Shown: positions 41,739 to 49,987 of the stretch, one piece after another
How positions within the stretch are numbered: position 1 is the stretch's first letter
How the letters are laid out: each line of letters starts with the position of its first letter
Origin: Oscillospiraceae bacterium
GTDB taxonomy: Bacteria; Bacillota; Clostridia; Oscillospirales; Ruminococcaceae
Direction of reading: 5' to 3'
DNA length: 64,000 bases
NCBI GenBank assembly: GCA_022793675.1
Contig: JAAWDH010000025.1
Span: 1 to 64,000, forward strand
Notes under the pieces: generated by a model
Database searches by the model: none
Told to the model about the DNA's origin: nothing
What the model saw: only the letters and a program-made list of their open reading frames with translations
Made by a program: the position numbers and the translations under genes

Positions 41739-43262
41739 TTACTCCGCCGGTTTAGGGCGCTGGGGCAGTATGTATCCCGGCTGAGAGGGGGCGAGGCTGC
41801 CGTCTGAGGCAGCGCCGCTGCCGCTGCTGTCTGGCGGCGGACCTGAAGAGGGATCCCCAGCCGGCACAGAAGAAACCAATTCCTCAGACGGCTCATGGCT
41901 GGCAGAAGAGGAGCCGCCTACCTGGGGCAGCAGCGGCAGCTTGAAACCGCCGGAAGAAGCCGGTTCAGAAGAAGGTTCGCTGTCTGACGCCCCGTCTGAC
42001 TGCGCCTCTGACGATTCACCCGAAGCCGGTTCAGAAACGTCCGACCCAGAGCTGCTGTCGCTGCTAGAACCACTATCGCCGGAACTATCACCTTCATCAG
42101 GCTCGTCCGTACTGGAGTCAGCAGACGGTTCTGATTCCGGTTCAGGTTCGGCAAAGCCAAAGAAAACATCAAAATTTTCCAGATGGAGGTCCGTCCAGTC
42201 CCAACCCGCCAACGTCACCCCTTCCGGCAGCAGCGGTTCGCTGTGGCTGACAATACAGCAGTCAGGATCGCTGATATTCAGCACACCCTTTTCTTCCAAT
42301 CCCAGACCGCCCTCTTTGAGCACTGACTGGAACATAGCAAGTTTTTCGGGCAGCTCGCTAAGCGTTCCCAGCGCTACCTCAAAGCGGTTCTGATAGTAAA
42401 GCCGCAGCGATAGGGATTCCCGCACATCCAGAACCGAAATATCAGCCTGCCCGCAGGCGGCAATCTCCCTCTGCAGGATAACGACGCTGTCCAGCAGCTG
42501 CCGCTGTTCCTCCTGCACGGCTGCGGCAGCCTTTTGGGTCTCTGCATCCGCCCCTTCAGGCGGGGCAAACTTACCGACCAGATCCGCCAGCTCTTCCCCC
42601 GCCGTCATCCGCGACAGATCCGGCCCGAATACCGTCAATACCCCCGCCACGCTTTCGGGAAGGATATCGACAATCCGCCCGCCGCTGCTGACTTGATAGG
42701 CTTTACCGCCGCTGACCACCTGGCTTGCCACCACCGCATCCTCAATCTGCACCTCCAACGTGTTTGGAAAACGCCGCTTCAGCGTCACGCTCTCGGCCGA
42801 TGTCAGGCGCTGCCTGGCGTTTTGCTGCACCCGCTTGGTATTCAGCCGCAAAAGGTTGTCCCCCACCTGCGCATCCAGGATATCCAGCACCTGCTGCTCG
42901 GTATAAAGGCTGCTGCCCGTAACGGTAATCGTCTGGATATTGAAAAAGACCGTCAGCGACAGGGTAACGCCGGTTATTGTCAAAAGAGCCGCCAGCATGA
43001 TGTAATAAAGGGTATAATTCTTCTTATAGCGATGCCGCCGCGCCGCCTGGGTTTCGGCGATGCGCTGCTGCCTAGCGGCCCTTGCCGGACGTTTCCCGGC
43101 AGGCCGCCCGGCAGACTGACCGCCCTTTTTAGGCGGCGGCGGACGTTTCTTAGGGGAGGCTGCTTTTGCTGCCGGCGGCGCTTTTTTCCCTGGGGGAGCC
43201 AACGGACGGCTGCCCCGGGGCTTCCCGCCCGGCGATGATCCCCTTTGGCGCTTATCAGCCAT
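41739..43262 (-). CDS. ftsQ: FtsQ/DivIB cell division protein with long acidic tail
   Basis: The 507-residue bitopic protein starts at 43262 (AGGGGGG upstream). It has a Lys/Arg/Pro/Ala-rich cytoplasmic region (about 1-85), one membrane segment (about 88-112), and a POTRA domain opening IQTITVTGSSLYTEQQVLDI. A beta region follows and then a Ser/Glu/Asp/Pro-rich tail from about residue 377 to the end. FtsQ/DivIB links the divisome proteins FtsL and DivIC. The tail of about 130 residues is unusually long; it may span the wall. It lies between murA and ftsZ, at the usual place. Confidence 0.92.
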   Translation of the reverse strand: MADKRQRGSSPGGKPRGSRPLAPPGKKAPPAAKAASPKKRPPPPKKGGQSAGRPAGKRPARAARQQRIAETQAARRHRYKKNYTLYYIMLAALLTITGVTLSLTVFFNIQTITVTGSSLYTEQQVLDILDAQVGDNLLRLNTKRVQQNARQRLTSAESVTLKRRFPNTLEVQIEDAVVASQVVSGGKAYQVSSGGRIVDILPESVAGVLTVFGPDLSRMTAGEELADLVGKFAPPEGADAETQKAAAAVQEEQRQLLDSVVILQREIAACGQADISVLDVRESLSLRLYYQNRFEVALGTLSELPEKLAMFQSVLKEGGLGLEEKGVLNISDPDCCIVSHSEPLLPEGVTLAGWDWTDLHLENFDVFFGFAEPEPESEPSADSSTDEPDEGDSSGDSGSSSDSSSGSDVSEPASGESSEAQSDGASDSEPSSEPASSGGFKLPLLPQVGGSSSASHEPSEELVSSVPAGDPSSGPPPDSSGSGAASDGSLAPSQPGYILPQRPKPAE

Positions 43263-43279
43263 CGTATCCCCCCTTCCCG

Positions 43280-44539
43280 TTAATCTGCAATCCGCCGGAT
43301 ATCCGCCCCAGCCAGCGCCAGGTCGCGCTCCAAGCACTCATAGCCCCTGTCAATGTGGCAAAGCCCGCCAATCTTTGTAACCCCTTCCGCCCCCAGCGCC
43401 GCCGCCGCCAGCGCTGCTCCGCCCCGCAGGTCGGTAGCGGATACTTCCGCACCATGGAGGCGCTCCACACCGGCTACTTTGGCGCAAATACCCTCTACTG
43501 CAATATCCGCCCCCATTTTCTGAAGCTCGGCCACATGGCGGAAACGGTTTTCAAAAATCGTCTCGGTAAACCGGCTCTCCCCAGCCGCCCGACAGCAGGC
43601 CGCCATCAGCACCGCCTGCATATCGGTCGGGAACTCCGGATAGGGCCCGGTAACCACCCCGCCGCATCCGGCAAGCCTTGGCGGTGATTTGAGGCTGATG
43701 CTGTCCCGGCCAACGTCTACCCGACAGCCCATCTTCCGCAGCAGCGGGAATAAGCTCTCCAAATGCGCCGGACAAACCTGCCGCAATAAAACCTCCCCGC
43801 CGGCCGACGCCCCGCAGCAAAGCCAAGTCGCAGCCTCAATCCGGTCCGGCATCACTTTATAGCGGCACCCTTTCAGCGACTGCACCCCTTCCACCTGGAT
43901 GGTCCCGGTGCCAGCGCCGGAAATCCTCGCGCCGCAGCGGTTCAGATAACCCGCCAAATCAATCAGCTCCGGCTCGCAGGCAGCGTTTTCCAACACCGTC
44001 TCCCCTTTGGCCAGCACCGCCGCCAGCAAGATATTCTCCGTCGCGCCGACGCTTGGGAACCGCAGCCGGATCTTGGCCCCCCGCAGCCCATGCGGCACGC
44101 TTGCCCGGATATACCGGCCCTCTTCCTCGATTGCCATCCCCAGCGCCCGCAGCCCCATCAGGTGCAGGTCAATCGGCCTAGCCCCCAGTTCGCAGCCGCC
44201 AGGAAAACAAAGCGACGCTTCCCCCATCCGGGCGGCTATCGACCCCAAAAACACCACCGACGAACGCATCTTCCGCATCAGGCTGTCCGGCACGCAGGAC
44301 TCCCCCGCCGCCGAAGCGTCCACGGCGATACTGGACCCTTCCCGGCGGACGCTGCACCCCAAGTGCCGCAGGATGCCGCAGGCCGCCTCAACATCAGAAA
44401 GGCCCGGGCAGCCCTCGAACACCGTTTCCCCCTGACAGAGCACCGCCGCTGCCAGCAAAGGCAGCGCGCTATTCTTAGCCCCATGGACAAAAAATTCCCC
44501 AAAAAGCGGCGTCCCGCCCCGAATTTGCAGATGCTGCAC
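43280..44539 (-). CDS. murA: UDP-GlcNAc 1-carboxyvinyltransferase
   Basis: The 419-residue enzyme transfers enolpyruvate from PEP to UDP-GlcNAc, the first committed step of peptidoglycan synthesis. The two-domain inside-out barrel is recognisable; GAKNSALPLLAA (start) and FPGGCELGARPIDLHL are present, so the fosfomycin-target Cys is conserved. The GTG at 44539 was chosen because QHLQIRGG matches family starts and GAGGTG precedes it. It takes the place of murC between murG and ftsQ. Confidence 0.96.
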   Translation of the reverse strand: MQHLQIRGGTPLFGEFFVHGAKNSALPLLAAAVLCQGETVFEGCPGLSDVEAACGILRHLGCSVRREGSSIAVDASAAGESCVPDSLMRKMRSSVVFLGSIAARMGEASLCFPGGCELGARPIDLHLMGLRALGMAIEEEGRYIRASVPHGLRGAKIRLRFPSVGATENILLAAVLAKGETVLENAACEPELIDLAGYLNRCGARISGAGTGTIQVEGVQSLKGCRYKVMPDRIEAATWLCCGASAGGEVLLRQVCPAHLESLFPLLRKMGCRVDVGRDSISLKSPPRLAGCGGVVTGPYPEFPTDMQAVLMAACCRAAGESRFTETIFENRFRHVAELQKMGADIAVEGICAKVAGVERLHGAEVSATDLRGGAALAAAALGAEGVTKIGGLCHIDRGYECLERDLALAGADIRRIAD

Positions 44540-44698
44540 AGAAAACACCTCACTCCCGCAATCTGGGCCATTGCTGAAATAGGGAAACGCCTCAAAGCGC
44601 CCCGATTTCAAACAGACCCGCTACCCTTTTGCTGCTATCTTATGATAAAACGGGGAAAAAGGTGTCCGGAAAGCCTGTCCGCCGCCGCAAATGTCCCA

Positions 44699-45835
44699 TC
44701 AGCGCTTCATTGCCCGCACTTTCAGCGTCTCCTCAATCATCGCACAGATCCGGCTAGCGGTATCCAGCACTGCAAGATGGGAGGCCGCCGCCGAAAAGGA
44801 AGCCACCCGGTCGGGGCTTTCAGCAAAGCGTTCCACCTCGCTGATCAGCCACTCCCGACGGTAATCCTTCTCCTGCACCACCAACGCAGCACCAGCGTTT
44901 TGCAGCACCATCGCGTTATGATACTGATGGTTCTCCGCCGCATAAGGGTAAGGCACCAGAATAGAAGGGCTTCCCGTAACTTCCAGCTCGCTGACCGTCA
45001 ACGCCCCAGCGCGGGAGATGACCAGGTCGGCAGCAGCCATGTATAGATGTATATTATCAATGTACTCTTCCGCACTGATTCGCGGGAATTTCCCAAGGTC
45101 AATCCCCCGCTCGGCCAGCATCTTCGGAAAAAGCTCCCGGCCGTTTTTGCCGTAACCATGAATATGGTTAATCTCCCCTAGCGGCCCATGCCAGGCCATC
45201 AGGTCAGCGGCCATCTCGTTAATCTTTGTGGCCCCTAGGCTGCCGCCCACCGAAAAAATCGTAAAGCGGTCATCCAGCCCCAGCTTCTTCCTAGCTTCCT
45301 TCTTGCCCACGCCGATGAAAGCCTGCCGCACTGGGTTGCCCACTACCTCAAAACGCCTGCACTCCGGCAGCCGCTCTTCCGCCTCTGGAAAAGCAGCAAA
45401 AACAATATCCGCTTTGGGCGCCAAGAGCTTGCTGGTGACACCAGGATAAGCGTTCTGCTCGTGGATAAACGCCGGGATGCCCTGCTGTTCAGCCTTGCGG
45501 ATAATCGGCCCCGATAAGTACCCGCCAGTCCCGACGGCAAAATCAGGCTTAAATTCCCGGACGATCTTTGCCGCCCGCAGGTCAGCCACACTTAACCAAG
45601 CCGCGGCCTTGATATTATGGAGCACATCCTGGGGCAGCAGGCTGCGGTGAAAACCCGCCAGCTTGATATAAGCCACCGGATAGCCCGCCTTGGGCACCAG
45701 CGTATCCTCCATATTGCCCGGCACCGCCGCAAAGAGGAACTCTGCCTTGGGATCATGCTTTTTCCACTCGTTGGCGATAGCTAAGGCAGGGTTGATATGC
45801 CCCCCTGTCCCGCCTCCTGCCAATAATACTCTCAC
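44699..45835 (-). CDS. murG: UDP-GlcNAc:lipid I N-acetylglucosaminyltransferase
   Basis: The peripheral membrane GT28 enzyme converts lipid I to lipid II, 378 residues. GGGTGGHINPALAIA at the N-terminus binds the lipid substrate, and SRAGALTVSE with VPYPYAAENHQ makes the UDP-GlcNAc pocket. AAAGGGAGGG precedes the ATG. It is downstream of ftsW after a gap of 256 bases that contains repeat elements. Confidence 0.97.
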   Translation of the reverse strand: MRVLLAGGGTGGHINPALAIANEWKKHDPKAEFLFAAVPGNMEDTLVPKAGYPVAYIKLAGFHRSLLPQDVLHNIKAAAWLSVADLRAAKIVREFKPDFAVGTGGYLSGPIIRKAEQQGIPAFIHEQNAYPGVTSKLLAPKADIVFAAFPEAEERLPECRRFEVVGNPVRQAFIGVGKKEARKKLGLDDRFTIFSVGGSLGATKINEMAADLMAWHGPLGEINHIHGYGKNGRELFPKMLAERGIDLGKFPRISAEEYIDNIHLYMAAADLVISRAGALTVSELEVTGSPSILVPYPYAAENHQYHNAMVLQNAGAALVVQEKDYRREWLISEVERFAESPDRVASFSAAASHLAVLDTASRICAMIEETLKVRAMKR

Positions 45836-46091
45836 ATAAAACCCTCCCTTTTTATATGCCAGGATACCTCAGTAATACTAAATCTGCCTCGTAGTAAGAC
45901 TTTCAACCCGTACAAATCGCGTCTGCCGCCTGGCGCTGATCGGCTGCTTGCAGGCAAAAAACATTGCGCAAGATGTCGCGGCTGGTCAGTAGAACTTATC
46001 GACGCAGTAAGACTTCCAACTCGTACAAACGCGTACCCTGGCGAAAAAAAGTCTTTGCTAAGCTTTCTTCAGAAAGCGTCGTATCCTTTCG
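45836..46091. repeat. Dispersed intergenic repeat, plus-strand copies
   Basis: The murG-ftsW gap holds an element at 46004-46085 which, in the opposite orientation, recurs at about 60266-60350: GACGCAGTA, then a variable stretch, then CCTGGCGA, AAAAGTCTTTGC and the hairpin GCTTTCTTCAGAAAGC. A diverged partial copy (CGTAGTAAGACTTTC) precedes it at about 45889-45932. No gene is present in this gap. Confidence 0.75.
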
Positions 46092-47438
46092 TTACCCCTT
46101 CGCAACTCCTGGCCTTTCCTGCTTTGGGACAGCATCGCGTTCGGGGAGCTTTGAAGCCACTGGGCGGCAGGATCTGGATACCCCCAGCACGACGCCCATC
46201 TGGCACAGCTGCATGACCGTAGCCGTGCCGCCGGCGCTGAAGAAAGGCAGCGCAATACCGGTCGTCGGCATTGAGTTGGACACAACCGCGATATTCAGAA
46301 GGGCCTGCACCCCAAACTGTAGGATAATCCCCGTCACCAGCATCGTGCTGAAACGGTCGGGCGCACGCATCGCAATCGAAAAGCCGCTGCAAACAAAAAG
46401 GATAAACAAAAGAATGATAGCCACCGCGCCTAGAAGCCCCAGCTCTTCGCAGACAATCGAGAAAATAAAGTCGTTCTGCGGTTCGGACACCCAGAGGAAT
46501 TTCTGGTTGGAATTACCCAAGCCCACCCCGGTCAGCCCTCCCGAGCCAATTGCGTATAGGGACTGGCAAATCTGCCAAGATCCGTCCCGGATGTTGGCAA
46601 AAGGATCCAGCCAAGCATCAAACCGTTCCGTCAAATACTTAAACCCTTTCAGCGACAGATAAACCGCGCCCAGCGTCGCTACTCCAATGACCGGCGGGAT
46701 GAACCAGCGAAACTTGCTGCCAGCGATAAACATCATCCCAAAACCAATAATCATGAACAGCAGAAGCCCTGAAAGGTGACGCTGCAAGATAGCCGCCCCT
46801 AGTGCTGGCGCAAGCCACACAAGGAACTGCACAAACCCATATTTTATCTTATCCATCCGTCGGTAATTAATGTCAATTAAGCTGGCAAACAGCACGATAA
46901 TCGCAAACTTCATCAGCTCCGACGGCTGGAAGGTGCCAAGGCCCGGCACAGGAATCCATCGGCTGGCGCCGGTCTTGTTCTTAAAAAACAACGCCACAAA
47001 CATCAGCCCCAGCGACCCCAGATATATCCACACGCTAAGCTTTTTATAAAGCTGGGCAGGCACATAGGAGGCCACAAACATCCCGACAAAGCCGAGGGCG
47101 ACAAAAATCACCTGTTTGCCGATAATCGCCAGGCTGCTCCCTTCCTCATGAAGAGACGTAGCATAGCTGGCTGAAAAAACCATAATGACGCCGATGGCCG
47201 TCAGCGTGACTACCAAGAAAAAGAAAGAAATGTCCATCCGTCCTTTGACGGCGCTGAAAAAGCCTGCCTTAGCAGCCTTCTTAGGCGCTGTGCGCCTGCC
47301 GCCGGCAGCCCTTGGAGCGGGGCTTTTTGCCGGCCTGCTGGAAGAAGCGCGGCCAGACTGGGGCCGGGATGCTGGATGGCCGCCCCCGCGGCCTGTAGGC
47401 AGAGCGGCCGTACGCCGCCGGGCTGGGTTTTTCTGCAT
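46092..47438 (-). CDS. ftsW: FtsW-type SEDS peptidoglycan polymerase
   Basis: The 448-residue SEDS glycosyltransferase polymerises lipid II at the septum together with the class B PBP. It has an N-terminal cytoplasmic region rich in Ala/Arg/Pro (about 1-65) and ten membrane segments. The loop WVSEPQNDFIFSIVCEELG contains the conserved Asp needed for polymerisation. A Lys/Arg/Pro tail ends the protein. The start at 47438 follows AAGGAG by 8 bases. murD, which normally sits upstream, is absent. Confidence 0.95.
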   Translation of the reverse strand: MQKNPARRRTAALPTGRGGGHPASRPQSGRASSSRPAKSPAPRAAGGRRTAPKKAAKAGFFSAVKGRMDISFFFLVVTLTAIGVIMVFSASYATSLHEEGSSLAIIGKQVIFVALGFVGMFVASYVPAQLYKKLSVWIYLGSLGLMFVALFFKNKTGASRWIPVPGLGTFQPSELMKFAIIVLFASLIDINYRRMDKIKYGFVQFLVWLAPALGAAILQRHLSGLLLFMIIGFGMMFIAGSKFRWFIPPVIGVATLGAVYLSLKGFKYLTERFDAWLDPFANIRDGSWQICQSLYAIGSGGLTGVGLGNSNQKFLWVSEPQNDFIFSIVCEELGLLGAVAIILLFILFVCSGFSIAMRAPDRFSTMLVTGIILQFGVQALLNIAVVSNSMPTTGIALPFFSAGGTATVMQLCQMGVVLGVSRSCRPVASKLPERDAVPKQERPGVAKG

Positions 47439-47587
47439 GCAAACCTCTCCTTCTTTTTTAGTCGCCAAGATACCTAAATCCCTCTAAGGCAAACCAATCT
47501 GCGGCCTCTCCAGCCGCCTGCGTCTTATCTAATCATGAGTATTCCCAAAAATGGGAAATCCATCCTGCCCACAGAAAATTTACCGTC

Positions 47588-48583
47588 TTATAATTTCAGC
47601 GCCGACACTGCCGTCAACAGAATCCCTGCTGCCGACAATCCCATGTATACCGCCGACACGGCTTTCGGCGAAAGCCCCCGCCTGGTGAACCAGCCGCCAA
47701 GCGAGCCGCTGCCGCTGTCCCTGCCAGTCAAAGCAAAACGGCAAACCCGCAAAAGCGCAAACAGGCCTTCCGCCAGCCAAGGAAGTGCCGCCGGGATAAA
47801 CAGCGCCGGCACGCCAATCCCCAACGCCGCCGCTGCCGCCGCACCCCCAAGGAGCATCCCACCGCCCTTTCCGACCCGGAGTTTCACCGGCGGAAAGCTG
47901 CCGCGCAGGATCCCCAACGCGCAGCCTGCCAGCGAAAACCCCAACACCACACCGCAGCTGCTGCCCAAAAGGCCCGCTGCCAGGGCTAAGGCCATCCCTG
48001 CCCCCAGCCCTGCCGTGGCGGCAGCGCCGTCCGTTTCAGCCAACGCTTCCCCGCCGGCTGCCCCGCCGAGGATCAACAGCAGGCACAGCGGGTGGTAAAA
48101 CGCCCCAAGGTCGGCCTGGCCTAAAAAAGGCCACGAAAACAGCGTCGAACGGTCGCCGCAGAGGATCAGCCCCAGCAGATAAGCCGCGCCTGCCGCCGCC
48201 CAGAGAACCAGCGTCGCTGGCCGGGACAAACCCGCAAGCCCTTTGCTCTCCCGGTAATCGCTTAACAGGCCCGCCGCAGCCATCACCGCCCCCAGCAGCA
48301 GCCCCAAAACCACCCTCGCCGACGAAACCGCCGTCAAGGCTGCCGGGCTGGAACCGCCAAGTAACTCTGCAATAAGGCCGCAGGCCCCGCCTGCCAAAAG
48401 CCCCAGCGCCATCGGCAAACCGCCCAGCACCGGCGCTGTCTCACCAGGCGCCAGCGCTCCGTCCTGCTGAACGATAGGCGTTTTCGTCAGCCCCCTTTTC
48501 TGAAACCACGGAAGCATCCGGCGAGCGGCAAATACCGTCGCTCCAAAAGCTGCCCCAGCGCTTAAAACCGCTCCCCACACCAT
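47588..48583 (-). CDS. Degenerate MraY-like membrane protein (predicted non-catalytic)
   Basis: The 331-residue polytopic protein sits where mraY belongs and aligns with MraY along its length: APVLGG for the TPTMGG block, GLLSDY for GFLDDY, AETDGAAAT for NLTDGLDGL, KLRVGKGGGMLLGG for KVFMGDTGSLALGG, and SLGGWF for PLHHHYE. So one Asp of the DD pair (108-109) is Ser, the catalytic Asp of GDTGS is lost (238-242 GKGGG), and the His triad (295-297) is gone. MraY transfers phospho-MurNAc-pentapeptide to undecaprenyl phosphate; this copy should not. It may be a scaffold or regulator. A true MraY must lie elsewhere. Start at 48583, after AGGAAAGGG. Confidence 0.8.
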   Translation of the reverse strand: MVWGAVLSAGAAFGATVFAARRMLPWFQKRGLTKTPIVQQDGALAPGETAPVLGGLPMALGLLAGGACGLIAELLGGSSPAALTAVSSARVVLGLLLGAVMAAAGLLSDYRESKGLAGLSRPATLVLWAAAGAAYLLGLILCGDRSTLFSWPFLGQADLGAFYHPLCLLLILGGAAGGEALAETDGAAATAGLGAGMALALAAGLLGSSCGVVLGFSLAGCALGILRGSFPPVKLRVGKGGGMLLGGAAAAAALGIGVPALFIPAALPWLAEGLFALLRVCRFALTGRDSGSGSLGGWFTRRGLSPKAVSAVYMGLSAAGILLTAVSALKL

Positions 48584-48613
48584 AGCTTTCCCTTTCCTGC
48601 TCTGCAAACCGCC

Positions 48614-49960
48614 TTACTGGCTCTCCGTTCCCCAGACAAGCGGGATAATCTCCTCCATTTTTTGGTCCCGGCTCCCTTTGACCAGCACTGCATCCCCTGC
48701 TTTCCGGTCGTTTTGAAGGAAGGTCACCAACGACTCCCGGCTGGTGAAAGTCAGCGCCCGGGTGCCGCCCATACGGTCGGCCTCCACCGCAATCGCCTCC
48801 GCATACGGCCCCAGACAGCAGATCAGATCCGCCCCACACTGGGCCGCCCTACGGCCAATGGCCCGGTGGGCGTTTTCAGCAGTCTCGCCTAGGTCGGGCA
48901 TTTCGCCCAGCACGGCTACCCGCCGCCTAGCTGGAAGCTGTTCCAGGTACCGCAGCGCCTCCCGCATCGACTCAGGGCTTGAAGAATCGTTGTCGTCCAG
49001 CACCGTAACCCCCTCAAAGCTCAGCACGCTCTGGCTATGCAGCGCGGGCCGAAAAGCACTGATGCAGCGGGCTATAGCGCCAGTATCCAGCCCGGCTACA
49101 ATCCCCACGGTAAAGGCCGCCAGTGCATTCCTCGCCCCCAGCTTTCCCCACAGCGGCACCTGCAGCCGCTCCTTTTTGCCGTAACAGCTCACCTCCAGCT
49201 CGCTGCCTTGAAGGTTCTGGGAGAGGATCCGCCCCTGAACATCCACCCACGGGCTGTCTAAGCCATAGGTAATCTTTTCCTGGGAAATCCGTTCGCAGGC
49301 CCGCTGCAGCAAATCATCGTCCCCATTGAGGATCAGCGGTGAGGAAACATTCATCCCTTCCGTCACTGAAAGCTTCTCCGCCAGCAGCGCCTCCCGGCCG
49401 CCGCACTGGGTCAGGTGCCCTGTCCCCACGCAGGTAATCAGCGCTGCGCTGGGGCGGATAATCCGCGACATCTGGCCGATATTCCCCGGCCGCGTAAACC
49501 CGATTTCCAGCACCGCATTGCGGTCTGACCAATCCAAACCCAAAAGCGCCAGCGGCAAGCCAGCCTCCCCTTCCAGCGCCCAGGAGGATTTTTTTGCGCC
49601 GCCGTCCAGCTGCAGCAGATCATGGACAATATCCTTGACCATCGTCTTGCCTACGCTGCCGGTGATACCGATAATCCAAGTCTGGAACAGCCGGCGGTGC
49701 CAGGCCGCCAGCCGGTTCAGCGCTTCAACGGGATCGGCGGCGGTAATCATTCCAGCCCCCTCCCCGCGGCAGACTACCGCGGCAGCGCCGCATTGCAGCG
49801 CAGTTTCAGCCGTCCCAGGCTCCAGCTCGAAGTATAAGCATCCCGGCGTAACGCCGTCCAAATAGGCCGCCGCCTCACTGACGGCAAACCCGCCGTCCAT
49901 CCCCTGCGGCAGCGCTGCGCCGATTACATCCGCAACCTTGCCAAGCTTCGTTTTTTCCAT
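48614..49960 (-). CDS. murF: MurF-type UDP-MurNAc-tripeptide:D-Ala-D-Ala ligase, diverged
   Basis: The 448-residue Mur ligase adds D-Ala-D-Ala to the UDP-MurNAc-tripeptide. The ATP loop GITGSVGKT (98-106) and the end VLVKGSRDQKMEEII are intact. Other blocks are altered: LDDNDSSSPESM for the usual DDsYNANPxSM, ALEGEAGLPLAL for the NFNNEIGVPLTL block, and KLGARNALAAF without the HN pair. It may still be active, but the changes parallel those of the neighbouring MraY-like protein. The two genes are separated by 30 bases, and murE is upstream. Confidence 0.85.
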   Translation of the reverse strand: MEKTKLGKVADVIGAALPQGMDGGFAVSEAAAYLDGVTPGCLYFELEPGTAETALQCGAAAVVCRGEGAGMITAADPVEALNRLAAWHRRLFQTWIIGITGSVGKTMVKDIVHDLLQLDGGAKKSSWALEGEAGLPLALLGLDWSDRNAVLEIGFTRPGNIGQMSRIIRPSAALITCVGTGHLTQCGGREALLAEKLSVTEGMNVSSPLILNGDDDLLQRACERISQEKITYGLDSPWVDVQGRILSQNLQGSELEVSCYGKKERLQVPLWGKLGARNALAAFTVGIVAGLDTGAIARCISAFRPALHSQSVLSFEGVTVLDDNDSSSPESMREALRYLEQLPARRRVAVLGEMPDLGETAENAHRAIGRRAAQCGADLICCLGPYAEAIAVEADRMGGTRALTFTSRESLVTFLQNDRKAGDAVLVKGSRDQKMEEIIPLVWGTESQ

Positions 49961-49987
49961 CCTGATGCCCCCTTTCCAGAAAATTTG

